DNA of 64,000 bases from Nonlabens sp. (lineage in GTDB: Bacteria; Bacteroidota; Bacteroidia; Flavobacteriales; Flavobacteriaceae). The notes beneath the pieces are model-generated. The model was not told the DNA's origin, made no database searches, and worked only from the letters and a program-made list of their open reading frames with translations. Below, piece by piece: positions 33,278 to 41,693 of this stretch. Positions within the stretch are counted from its first letter, which is position 1. The number at the start of each line of letters is the position of its first letter. The stretch is taken from the NCBI RefSeq assembly GCF_018401815.1, contig NZ_JAGYKG010000001.1, forward strand, positions 62,001 through 126,000, read 5' to 3'. The position numbers and the translations under genes were made by a program.

Positions 33278-34345
33278 TTAAGAATGATAAACCTCCAAAA
33301 GCTGCTTTACATATAGCTCACTGCTGTAATGCTGTTGTACCTGTTCTCGGAATTGAACCGCATGAAGATCTCGTAATTTGCGATTTGAGATCAGTTCTTC
33401 TAGAGCTGCTGCTAAAAGCTCTGGATTTTCTGGAGGAACAACGAGCCCGCAATCAGCTACAACCTCTTTACAAGCGCCTACATCAGTAACAACTACGGGT
33501 AATTCACACAATCCATACTCTAATAAAGCGACCGGCAATCCTTCTGACTTAGAAGAGAGCACTCCTATATCACAGGCATTAAGAACGGCTGTGACATCAG
33601 GTCTTGATCCCAATAAGAAAACACGACTTACAAGAACTGGATTTTGTATGTGACGCCTCAATTCTTTGGAATAGGCATCCTGAAAATCCTGACCACAGAG
33701 GTGTAAGGTCCATTCGTGATATTCTGGCGCTAACTTTTCAAAAGCTTGAAGCAGACGGAGCTGGTCTTTTTGTTCCCTTAAGTTGGCAAGACAGACGATG
33801 CGTTTTCCCACAGTTCCAGCCAGCGGGCTCAAAAGCGGAACCGTCGAAACTTTTACAGCAAAGTTCTCTAAGTAGCGCACCTTTTTACAATTCAGCTCCT
33901 GCTCTGCCCAAGTTTTTAATCGCTTGTTAACGCTTATAATTTGGTCAAAAAATACAGAAATCAACTTCCATATGTTATGGGGCCTTTGATCCAATTGGTC
34001 AGCCTTACCATAATGGTCGTGCCAGATCAGTTTAGGTGGGTTCTTCAATACAACTAATGCGAGCACCGCTATATAAGCAGACGTACTGTGCGCATGAAGT
34101 ACTTCTATTTGATGCTGTTGTATATAACTCCTCAATTTAAAAATAGCTCGCCATCCTATCTTGCCTTTCTTGTTTAAAAAAAGATAGGCTACCTCTGGGG
34201 CAATTGCTTGTTGAAGCAAGCCTTCTTTTCTAGTCACACAAAGATGGGAGTCGTGACCTTCTTTAGCGAGCACATTAGCAATATTTACCGCCATACGTTC
34301 TGCGCCACCGGCTTCCAGACTGTCTATAATTTGAAGCACTTTCAT
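33278..34345 (-). CDS. Glycosyltransferase family 4 (GT-B)
   Basis: 355 aa. Starts MKVLQIIDSLEAGGAERMAVNIA, the donor-independent GT4 N-terminus, and carries LCGQDFQDAYS, ACDIGVLSSKSEGLPVALLEYG (the E-x7-E donor site) and a Rossmann C-terminal half. It should transfer a sugar from a nucleotide donor during polysaccharide assembly at the cytoplasmic face. It is the last gene of the locus. Its start overlaps the preceding gene by 4 bp, so it is translationally coupled. Sugar specificity cannot be told. Confidence 0.85.
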   Translation of the reverse strand: MKVLQIIDSLEAGGAERMAVNIANVLAKEGHDSHLCVTRKEGLLQQAIAPEVAYLFLNKKGKIGWRAIFKLRSYIQQHQIEVLHAHSTSAYIAVLALVVLKNPPKLIWHDHYGKADQLDQRPHNIWKLISVFFDQIISVNKRLKTWAEQELNCKKVRYLENFAVKVSTVPLLSPLAGTVGKRIVCLANLREQKDQLRLLQAFEKLAPEYHEWTLHLCGQDFQDAYSKELRRHIQNPVLVSRVFLLGSRPDVTAVLNACDIGVLSSKSEGLPVALLEYGLCELPVVVTDVGACKEVVADCGLVVPPENPELLAAALEELISNRKLRDLHAVQFREQVQQHYSSELYVKQLLEVYHS

Positions 34346-35562
34346 CTTTTTGGGGCTTTTGGTAAATGCATTTCTTTTAAAAGCAAAGCAATTTCTCTTT
34401 CAAAATCATCCAGGGTGTATTGTTGCGACCAGGCCGCAGCAGCTCGTGACATCTGCTCTAAGAGTTCTGGTTGTTTTAGGCATGCAACCACTAGTGTTCC
34501 AGCTTGTGCTATATCATTGATCAAGATACCTCGCTGAGTGTTATCCATACATTTGCCTAGCCCTAAAGGGTGGGTTTCTTTATCTGCATTGGAAGTGGGA
34601 AGTTGGAAGTGGGAAGTTGGTATTCCCAGCATCCAGGGGACGCAGCTTATTTTACTTGCTACAGGTATACACCCCCAAAACATGGCCTCAGCGACGGCTT
34701 TGGGCCAACCCTCACTTTTTGATAATAGAAAGGAGAAATGTGCCTTTTGATAAGCTTGAGTAACAATACTGTTCTCCACATTACCGTGCAAGCTAATATG
34801 ATCTTCTAACCCAGCTGCTTTTACAAGGTTTTCAATGACTGCTTTTAAAGGACCATCCCCGTAATAATCTAAAGAAATAGCAATTCCGTTAGCCCTTAGT
34901 TCTTTTACTAGTTCAAAAACTTCTAATGGCCTTTTATTGGCTCCCAGGGTTCCTACAAAAACGGCTTTATAAGGTCCCTTCCAATTCTTATTGGCTACAG
35001 GCTGGATCTGATTCCTGCTATACGTAGCTGTAAAGAAGGTTTGGATATTTTTAGTTGGATTGGGCCATTCTCCATAGACCAATACCTTTGTATTTTTTGT
35101 GAGGAAGGTATTGGAAAGCAGTTTCTTTTGCCATCTATAAGCCATAGGTTGCGGCGCTTGAGGATCAAAGTTTCCGGCATATTTAACGGTCTTCCTTTTA
35201 CTCGGAAATAAGATTTGTACCATAACAGCCAGTAAAGCTAGATTTCCTGGGCATCGCAAGTGAATATGATCTGCTTTCGCGAAAGCGAAACACAAAACCG
35301 TAAATTGATAGGGTATACTAAAAAAGGAACTGATGGCTGAAAATAGGCTGTGAAATTCAAGACGTTTGACACTTTTTATTTCAACATCTTGACGATCCAA
35401 AGCTGTAGTAAGCAAGGAACGTTGGTATCTAGTTGGACAAACATATGTAATTGAATCCGCATATTTCATCCACATATTCATTTCCTTAACGTATGGTGCA
35501 TAAGCGACCTTCTCCTTACTTTCAAAAAGAATAGGTGCATCAGAAATGATAAGTAATTTCAT
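34342..35562 (-). CDS. Glycosyltransferase family 4 with repeat-derived insertion
   Basis: 406 aa GT-B enzyme. Recognisable parts are VFVGTLGANKRPLEVFELVK, SLHGNVENSIVTQAYQKAHFSFLLSKSEGWPKAVAEAMFWGCIPVA (the E-x7-E region) and RGILINDIAQAG. Between VPWMLG and RGILI, where relatives run almost directly on, there are about 28 extra residues (IPTSHFQLPTSN...KETHPLGLGKCM). Their DNA is a four-unit 7-bp tandem repeat (34591-34618) and the AGCCCTAAAGGGTGG element found in the 10-kb intergenic repeat. The frame is currently open. A palindrome copy encodes FAFAKADH. One-base overlap with the acetyltransferase gene. Confidence 0.82.
   Translation of the reverse strand: MKLLIISDAPILFESKEKVAYAPYVKEMNMWMKYADSITYVCPTRYQRSLLTTALDRQDVEIKSVKRLEFHSLFSAISSFFSIPYQFTVLCFAFAKADHIHLRCPGNLALLAVMVQILFPSKRKTVKYAGNFDPQAPQPMAYRWQKKLLSNTFLTKNTKVLVYGEWPNPTKNIQTFFTATYSRNQIQPVANKNWKGPYKAVFVGTLGANKRPLEVFELVKELRANGIAISLDYYGDGPLKAVIENLVKAAGLEDHISLHGNVENSIVTQAYQKAHFSFLLSKSEGWPKAVAEAMFWGCIPVASKISCVPWMLGIPTSHFQLPTSNADKETHPLGLGKCMDNTQRGILINDIAQAGTLVVACLKQPELLEQMSRAAAAWSQQYTLDDFEREIALLLKEMHLPKAPKR
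34559..34573. repeat. Intergenic-repeat fragment inside a gene
   Basis: AGCCCTAAAGGGTGG, identical to 10037-10051 and 10215-10229, within the glycosyltransferase insertion. Confidence 0.8.
34591..34618. repeat. Heptamer tandem array inside a glycosyltransferase
   Basis: GGAAGTG-GGAAGTT-GGAAGTG-GGAAGTT, four 7-bp units (28 bp). Gain or loss of one unit would shift the reading frame. Confidence 0.9.
35273..35287. repeat. Palindrome copy 9
   Basis: Exact 14-bp core inside the GT4 gene, read as AFAKA. Confidence 0.88.
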
Positions 35563-36107
35563 TAGATATAAGCGCTTGAATCGTTCTTACTTATTTCTAC
35601 AGCAGGAACACCTAAAACAGTTACTCCGTCACTGACGTCTCTTACAACTAAAGAATTGGCTCCTACCATAACTTTATTACCAATAAAAATCTTTCCAGCT
35701 AGGGTAGCATTTGCTCCTATATAGACTTCGTTTCCTATGACAGGCGCTCCTCGGTAGTTTCCTTTACCACTTACTCCAATGGTCACTCCTTGGGATATAT
35801 TGCAATTTTTTCCAATGATGGCTCCTGCATTAATAATGATTCCAGAATGATGCCCTATGTACAACCCTTCTCCTATTTGAGCAGAATAAGGCAATGTGAT
35901 TCCGGTAAGCACCTCCACTGCTTTTTGGTGACAAACTCCTATTCCCAATAGAGGCGATTTTAAAATCTTAGGTAAGGTTGAAGTATAAATCCAGTTAAAG
36001 AAGCGGTACTGAAATAAGGCCCACAAACCTTGCTGTGTTAATAGCATGATAATAGCAGGTTTCCCACTATAATCGGTATATCTTTTTATGTCTTTAAAAA
36101 GCTTCAT
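35562..36107 (-). CDS. Serine acetyltransferase-like hexapeptide-repeat transferase
   Basis: 181 aa. The C-terminal two thirds is a left-handed beta helix of hexapeptide repeats (IGEGLYIGHHSGIIINAGAI, IGKNCNISQGVTIG, GNEVYIGANATLAGKIFIGN). It has the catalytic His of CysE-type enzymes in GHHSG. The N-terminal part (GLWALFQYRFFNWIY) resembles colanic-acid WcaB-type transferases. In this locus O-acetylation of a sugar is more likely than serine acetylation. Overlaps both neighbours by one base. Confidence 0.85.
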   Translation of the reverse strand: MKLFKDIKRYTDYSGKPAIIMLLTQQGLWALFQYRFFNWIYTSTLPKILKSPLLGIGVCHQKAVEVLTGITLPYSAQIGEGLYIGHHSGIIINAGAIIGKNCNISQGVTIGVSGKGNYRGAPVIGNEVYIGANATLAGKIFIGNKVMVGANSLVVRDVSDGVTVLGVPAVEISKNDSSAYI

Positions 36108-37135
36108 TATTTAGGTTTATGGAAGAGTAAGCTGATGATTCCTACACTCCTTCCTATTGTTTCAGTAAATGCTTCTTTGCGTTCGTGAGTAGTAAAGATA
36201 TTGTGAAATCTAATAGCAGTAAGCAATAAGGTGATTTGATACCATTTCAACTTACTTTTAAAGGATGGATGGGGATGCTTAACACGCCATACGTACCAGC
36301 CGTTGCGTACGACCATTTTTCCATAAGCATACTTATTTGGTCTTCCTGCCGCATCGTGATGGTGCTCTAGTTGTGCTGCCGTGTTGATATATAGATCACC
36401 TATATGGGAAAGTCTTAAGGTAAAATCTGCATCTTCATATAAGCCATATCCTTCAAAATATTCTGAAAATTTATGTTCTTTTAATACGGATAACGGAAAA
36501 CTAGACACACCGCCCATCAATTGTTCTACTTGATAAATGTTGCCTGAGGGTGGTAAGAAACTGACGGATCTACCATGCCCAAATGCGGGATAAACTGCTG
36601 GAGGGGTGTGTTGAGCTAGACCTAATTTTCTCCTCAGTGTATACCGGCTGCTTTCTTTACGACGGAAACCATCATAATAGAAATAATTAAGGTCGTTTTT
36701 ATCTTCTGTTGGTGAAACCTCCCAAGAAATCTCATTACTAATATAGCCGCCGACTCCTATAGCTTTAGGGAATTTAGTATAGGTGTCTAGTAAACTTTTA
36801 AAATAATCTTCCTGAAGAATGGTATCGTCGTCTAGAAAAGCAACAATATTTATATCCGTACCTACTCTATCAATTCCGTAATTTCGTTGTTTGGTCAAGC
36901 CGCGATGTGCAGCTGGTACTTTGTAATATCTTAAACTTGAACTCGAACTTGAACTTGAACTCGAACTTGAATGAAGACTGGAACTATCTTGAAGTAACAA
37001 CTCCGTTTTATCATCAGTAGAGCCATCAATAATTAATACCTCATCAGGTAGTTGGGTTTGTGACCTCACAGATTCCAGCAACCTAGATAAAGGTTCTGGA
37101 CGCATGTAGGTGCAAATGATGAGGGAAGTCTTCAA
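36107..37135 (-). CDS. Glycosyltransferase family 2 with polyserine insertion
   Basis: 342 aa GT-A enzyme. MKTSLIICTYMRPEPLSRLL, VLIIDGSTDDKTE, the DxD-type FLDDDT, and EGYGLYEDADFTLRL are GT2 landmarks. Between LLLQD and LRYYKVPAAHRGL lies SSSLH plus twelve serines encoded by six hexamers at 36935-36970. The start is TTG at 37135, one base after the upstream stop; the first ATG falls inside the first conserved strand, so TTG is preferred. Acceptor and donor are unknown. Confidence 0.83.
   Translation of the reverse strand: MKTSLIICTYMRPEPLSRLLESVRSQTQLPDEVLIIDGSTDDKTELLLQDSSSLHSSSSSSSSSSSSLRYYKVPAAHRGLTKQRNYGIDRVGTDINIVAFLDDDTILQEDYFKSLLDTYTKFPKAIGVGGYISNEISWEVSPTEDKNDLNYFYYDGFRRKESSRYTLRRKLGLAQHTPPAVYPAFGHGRSVSFLPPSGNIYQVEQLMGGVSSFPLSVLKEHKFSEYFEGYGLYEDADFTLRLSHIGDLYINTAAQLEHHHDAAGRPNKYAYGKMVVRNGWYVWRVKHPHPSFKSKLKWYQITLLLTAIRFHNIFTTHERKEAFTETIGRSVGIISLLFHKPK
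36935..36970. repeat. Hexamer array encoding polyserine
   Basis: Six units of ACTTGA/ACTCGA (minus strand TCAAGT/TCGAGT), 36 bp, giving twelve Ser codons. Related TTCAAG/TTCGAG hexamers occur in the 10-kb intergenic repeat. Confidence 0.9.
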
Positions 37136-37136
37136 T

Positions 37137-38168
37137 TTATAATAAGGCTTTTAAGGAGTTGATCAATTTACCAAAGTAGGCATGTCTGCTTAAGTAATTT
37201 TCATAAAGACTGCGATTAGAGATTTGTAATGCTTCAAACGAAGAAGGCGTGTGAGATTTATGAAATTCTAGTAATTGTTCTACTACATTTTCATGAGGTG
37301 CGACCCGACAGATGTGTTGATCCCATTCGATCAGCTCTTCTAGAGGTAATTGCACATCAGTATCTATAAGCACAGGTATTTTTCCCAAGGCGAGCGATTC
37401 ATAAAAACGCACCGAAAAATTTCCAGCACCCCGCAAGCAAAACGTATATGGAGCATCATTTAAATTTTTAAAAAACTCTAGATTGGATGCCTTTCTTTGT
37501 TCCTGAGTTGTGGCACCTGCACGGTACTTATCTCGGTATATAAAATCAGTTTGGATAGATGGATTTGATTCTAACTCTTTGAGATAGGAAAATCTCTTTC
37601 CTGCAGCATTATAAATGGATTGTGTGTCGCTTTTATCCTTTTTAAGCCAGCGATTCCAATTGGCTTTTAAAGTTGATACAGTAATGCGCAATTGTTCTTT
37701 AAAACTAGGATTTGCAAAACCTGTAAAGGATAGTGCCGGTTGTTCTTGATAAGCATGCGGTTGAAATACCAAATCATCTCGTTCTAAGGGATCACCTATA
37801 AATGCAGGAATGACTATGGTTTGTAGATCATTTAAAGATTTAAATCCAGCATTGCGCCAGGTTATAATCACCTTATCATTAAAAGTCTTGCCATAATCAC
37901 CACCTGTATAGACCATCAACTTCCTATTATTAGATCTAGCCAATTCATAAAGAGAATCATATTGAGTTTGATACCCCTTTTGAGGAATCGAAAAATAGTT
38001 GAGCGGAAAAATAAAGGCATCGGCTTCATTTGGGTCTTCTACTAAGCAATAGTGTTGAAAAACAGAGGAATGAGCCTGTTCATAATAATGCAAGTCAAAC
38101 AACAAAGGATGCACTTGTCTCCTGTTTTCTGGTTGTAATAAATCTTGGTATGTATATAATTTGATCAT
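37137..38168 (-). CDS. Exostosin-family (GT47-like) glycosyltransferase
   Basis: 343 aa from ATG 38168; an ATG at 38183 is also possible but gives more overlap. It begins MIKLYTYQDLLQPENRRQVH, has the exostosin features EADAFIFPLNYF, LMVYTGGDYG, a central PAFIGDP, and the donor-site region FCLRGAGNFSVRFYESLALGKIPVLIDTD. Bacterial members occur in capsule and O-antigen clusters and transfer hexuronic acids or other sugars; specificity is not visible. It overlaps the preceding GT2 gene by 4 bp. Confidence 0.82.
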   Translation of the reverse strand: MIKLYTYQDLLQPENRRQVHPLLFDLHYYEQAHSSVFQHYCLVEDPNEADAFIFPLNYFSIPQKGYQTQYDSLYELARSNNRKLMVYTGGDYGKTFNDKVIITWRNAGFKSLNDLQTIVIPAFIGDPLERDDLVFQPHAYQEQPALSFTGFANPSFKEQLRITVSTLKANWNRWLKKDKSDTQSIYNAAGKRFSYLKELESNPSIQTDFIYRDKYRAGATTQEQRKASNLEFFKNLNDAPYTFCLRGAGNFSVRFYESLALGKIPVLIDTDVQLPLEELIEWDQHICRVAPHENVVEQLLEFHKSHTPSSFEALQISNRSLYENYLSRHAYFGKLINSLKALL

Positions 38169-39634
38169 AGTTGACTTGCCCATTTTTCACTTTGATTCCA
38201 TGCTTCTTGATATTTTTTATAATGTTTCCAAGGCAGTATGGTTCCAAAAACCCCATAAGTTTTAAAAAACTGAACCATTTTATATCCCAACAGCTGTTTA
38301 TGGGTATAGTTCTTTTTCCGATAATACATGATTTGAGGTGAAGGCTTCGGCTGCACCTCGTCTTCTTGCCACGGAAAAAGATGTGGTTTTCTAAAACCAC
38401 CTACAGGTGCTTTTAAATGCAACAACTGTATTTGAGGAGCATATATCACATCATAGCCTGCTTGACGGATTTGCATGCCATAATCCACATCTTCTCCATA
38501 TCCATGCTCCAGGGCCATATCAAACTTACATCGCTCTACTATTTCTCTATGAACAATAGAACAGCCTGATCCGAATGATTCCCATTGCTTAAATGTATGC
38601 AGTCGTTCTTGTTCCCCTTTTTGCAAACAAGCAAATGTGACACATCGAGCTTTAGAGTCATCTAGAAATTTCGTGACTTGACTAGAAAAGTTTTCGGTAA
38701 CGCGCACATCATCGTCAAATAGCAGTACCCATAGAGCGGTAGTTTTGCTTAAAGCAAGATTACGAGCATTGCAAGCACCTGTTTGATGTATGAATTCATG
38801 AGTAATTTGAAACGGCCAGTCTTCCTCTACCAGATAGCTTAACTCTGTAGCAACATTAAGGTCTGCATTTTGTTCTATTATGACCAGTCGATTAGGCAAA
38901 ACCGTTTGCTTAGCAAGATCTGTAAGTACATCGTATAAATACTTGGGTCTACCCATAGTAGGTATCACCACATCATAATTCAAGTTTTTTACAGTAGCGG
39001 TATCTAAAGTTTTTTGCAATTCATTTACATCTAACTTTAGGACTCTTTTTTTATAGAATTGTGCTTTCGCGAAAGCGTATAATGGAAAACGCTTTTCATA
39101 CCAGATATGACATAGTAAAAGTAACACCGCCCATATGGACTTATAATGTTGTTTTACAAAACGGTATAATAAAACGGTATCAAACTTATCTTCCTGTGGT
39201 GTAATCAACGGCAATTGATAACTTAAAATCCCTAAAGGTCTTGCCAACTTACTCAATGAATTGATCCAATACAGCAAACTAGTTTTATAACTCAACTGAC
39301 CAGCAATCTGGTTCACTAACGACGCATGTAACGTAACTATTTCGGCGCTTTTTATCCACGTAGGATACTTGTTGGAGCTGGACACTGCGATAAATGGACT
39401 GTCTTCCACATAACCCAAATCCTCGTGTAAGAGGGTGCAAGAGGAAACAATAATGTGTGGTTTCAACATGCTGCTTGCAGCCTTTTGAAAAGAGACTGCA
39501 TCTACACCCTTTCTATAAATGAGAAGTGTCTGATCTGGTTGGTTCTTAGCAATTTTTTCAATAGCCAAAATTACTGGCGCTCCTTTATAAAGAGAACTGG
39601 AGATTTTATTATTGATGTATTCTATAAAAACCAT
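38165..39634 (-). CDS. Glycosyltransferase family 2 with 200-residue N-terminal extension
   Basis: 489 aa. A GT-A domain starts near residue 222 (YDVVIPTMGRPKYLYDVLTDL) and contains QTGACNARNLAL, the metal-binding VLLFDDDVRV, and EHGYGEDVDYGMQIRQAGYD. Residues 1-215 have no family I recognise. They include a hydrophobic stretch AVLLLLCHIWYEKRF and the palindrome-encoded YAFAKAQFYKKR, which lies just before the catalytic domain. The extension might bind the acceptor or membrane. Start ATG 39634. Confidence 0.8.
   Translation of the reverse strand: MVFIEYINNKISSSLYKGAPVILAIEKIAKNQPDQTLLIYRKGVDAVSFQKAASSMLKPHIIVSSCTLLHEDLGYVEDSPFIAVSSSNKYPTWIKSAEIVTLHASLVNQIAGQLSYKTSLLYWINSLSKLARPLGILSYQLPLITPQEDKFDTVLLYRFVKQHYKSIWAVLLLLCHIWYEKRFPLYAFAKAQFYKKRVLKLDVNELQKTLDTATVKNLNYDVVIPTMGRPKYLYDVLTDLAKQTVLPNRLVIIEQNADLNVATELSYLVEEDWPFQITHEFIHQTGACNARNLALSKTTALWVLLFDDDVRVTENFSSQVTKFLDDSKARCVTFACLQKGEQERLHTFKQWESFGSGCSIVHREIVERCKFDMALEHGYGEDVDYGMQIRQAGYDVIYAPQIQLLHLKAPVGGFRKPHLFPWQEDEVQPKPSPQIMYYRKKNYTHKQLLGYKMVQFFKTYGVFGTILPWKHYKKYQEAWNQSEKWASQL
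39063..39077. repeat. Palindrome copy 10
   Basis: Exact 14-bp core in the GT2 gene, read as AFAKA. Confidence 0.88.
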
Positions 39635-39661
39635 GTTATGTAAACCTATAAATTGAATTAT

Positions 39662-40567
39662 CTAAATGTGATGCTGTAGTACGTTAATTATTGGCCCTGT
39701 TGCCAAACGAGATGTGACAAACTCCAGATTTCTTAAAAATAAGGTGTTGAATTGACCTTTATCATAATTTTCCAAAGCCTCTATGCTTCGGCTTAAAGGA
39801 TGGTACCTATAGGGTATAAAACCACGTTCTATCAAATATGCTGCAATTTCAGCATTGGAACTATCATATTTTTTTCCAGAATGATTAAGTTCTATGACCA
39901 CCGCTTTTAAACTAGATGAGCTAAGGAGTTGAACCGCGCCTTGAAGTGCCAGCAGTTCATAACCCTCTACATCTATTTTAATTGCAGTAACATTTGAAGA
40001 GCCTGTGAAATGATCTATGGTACCTACGTTGATTTCGGTAGCTTCAGGATAATGTTGATCAACAATTTTGTTCATAACCCCGTTATGCGTACTTAGAAAA
40101 AGTCTTCCTTGTTTACTAGAGACCCCATAATTATACAACTCGACGTAAGAACTCAAATTATTAAGCGCTACCTGTTGTTTTAATCTTTTAAAGGTTGATT
40201 CTAATGATTCTATTGCGATCACCTTATTTTTTACAATGCCTGCAGTCAGGATGCTGAAATGTCCCATATTTGCTTCCACATCGACAAAACAATCTTCTTT
40301 CCTTAAAAAGTGTACTAAAAACAGGGATTCCCTATAATCATAAACTCCGTAATATATGTTGTCTATTAAGCCAGCATCTCCTTTTTGAATAGAGAGTTGT
40401 AATCCATGTATACAGTTAAAGACGACACTTCTATTTAAAATTAGTTTAAAATTAGTTGAAAGATATTTAAACAAAGCTTTTAAAGGTTTGGCTGCGGTCA
40501 ATTCATGTTTTTGAAACATCCCAAAACGCTTTTGAATTTTGGCAAGAGCAACTTGTGTTTTAGACAT
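39662..40567 (-). CDS. FkbM-family methyltransferase
   Basis: 301 aa SAM-dependent O-methyltransferase. CFVDVEANMGHFSILTAGIV is motif I in its FkbM form (usual DVGAN is altered to DVEAN), VIAIESLESTFKRLKQQVALN follows, and the IKIDVEGYELLALQGA signature is near residue 210. FkbM proteins in polysaccharide loci methylate sugar hydroxyls. It overlaps the start region of the upstream GT4 gene by 8 bp. Confidence 0.85.
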   Translation of the reverse strand: MSKTQVALAKIQKRFGMFQKHELTAAKPLKALFKYLSTNFKLILNRSVVFNCIHGLQLSIQKGDAGLIDNIYYGVYDYRESLFLVHFLRKEDCFVDVEANMGHFSILTAGIVKNKVIAIESLESTFKRLKQQVALNNLSSYVELYNYGVSSKQGRLFLSTHNGVMNKIVDQHYPEATEINVGTIDHFTGSSNVTAIKIDVEGYELLALQGAVQLLSSSSLKAVVIELNHSGKKYDSSNAEIAAYLIERGFIPYRYHPLSRSIEALENYDKGQFNTLFLRNLEFVTSRLATGPIINVLQHHI

Positions 40568-41693
40568 GAATTATGGTGTTATAAAAGGCCTTGTTTTGAT
40601 TTAAGATCTTATTTTTTGGAAAATGACTTTCTAAATAATGACGCGCATTAACACCACAATTTCTTGCAAATTCTCGATCTTCTAACATCCTTCTTAAGGC
40701 ATCAGTAAATAGCTCTGTATCGTCTGGATCAATAGTTAAACCTGTGTGTTCCTGCAGCATAAGTTCGGGCGACCAACCTATATTACTAGTGACCAAGGGC
40801 TTTGCTAGAGCCATAGCCTCAAGCCACGTCATTGGAAAAGCTTCGGCATAGCTAGGCAAACAAACTACGGTAGCAGCATTTATATACTTACTTACTTCTT
40901 TATAAGCTACTTGATCAATAAACTCAACACGATGACGATGCACTGTATCTATTTCTTGTCGGATCAATTCACTAGTCATTTTACCCGTCCACACATCTTT
41001 TACGTCTTTACCTAAATATTTTAATTGAACATCTGGCAACTGAGCCGCGAGTACATTAAATGCCTTAGCTAAAGCAATAACTCCCTTTTTACGAATAACT
41101 GATCCAAAGTTGAGAATATAAGTTGTCTCTGACTTGGAATGAACTGGTCTAAAATCCTCTAAATTTATTAGATTAGGAATCACTGTAATTTCATTTTCTA
41201 AACCGAAGAGCTCTTTGGTTGTTGCAGCTGTAAAAGCACTTACGCTAGTAATGCCCGTTGCCTTTTGTAAAGCCCATTTCTCAAAAAGATAATTCTTCTT
41301 TTTTTGGGACCTGTTTTCTAAATGGCAAAAGTAAGTATCGCATCCGTGCAATCGGATGACATGCGGTATCTGAAACTTGCAAAATGCGGTTATCCCTGTC
41401 CAATCTACGGCCTCTAGTAGGTCTATTTCAGCACTGTTTCTATTGATGTAATGCGCAATGTATTTCCTATAAAAATAAAAGCCTCCAAATAAATAAGTCC
41501 TTTGCTTGATCAAATGAAAGTGAACACCGTACTCTGTAAATACAGCATCCTCTTCCTGACCATAAACAAATAAGGTCACCTCATGTCCTTCGTCACACAA
41601 TGCTTGAGAGAGGTTTTTAATGCTCGTTCCTATACCGGCGCTATGTTTTATGGCACTATGCGGATATTCCGGTGTAAGGAAGGCGATGTGCAT
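40560..41693 (-). CDS. Glycosyltransferase family 4
   Basis: 377 aa from ATG 41693; ten residues of upstream open frame overlap the next gene and are not used. MHIAFLTPEYPHS and SAGIGTSIKNLSQALCDEGHEV begin the N-terminal domain. YILNFGSVIRKKGVIALAKAFN starts the donor domain, and CLPSYAEAFPMTWLEAMALAKPLV is the E-x7-E site. Its start and the preceding stop share a base as TAATG, a coupling arrangement. Donor unknown. Confidence 0.87.
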   Translation of the reverse strand: MHIAFLTPEYPHSAIKHSAGIGTSIKNLSQALCDEGHEVTLFVYGQEEDAVFTEYGVHFHLIKQRTYLFGGFYFYRKYIAHYINRNSAEIDLLEAVDWTGITAFCKFQIPHVIRLHGCDTYFCHLENRSQKKKNYLFEKWALQKATGITSVSAFTAATTKELFGLENEITVIPNLINLEDFRPVHSKSETTYILNFGSVIRKKGVIALAKAFNVLAAQLPDVQLKYLGKDVKDVWTGKMTSELIRQEIDTVHRHRVEFIDQVAYKEVSKYINAATVVCLPSYAEAFPMTWLEAMALAKPLVTSNIGWSPELMLQEHTGLTIDPDDTELFTDALRRMLEDREFARNCGVNARHYLESHFPKNKILNQNKAFYNTIIHV

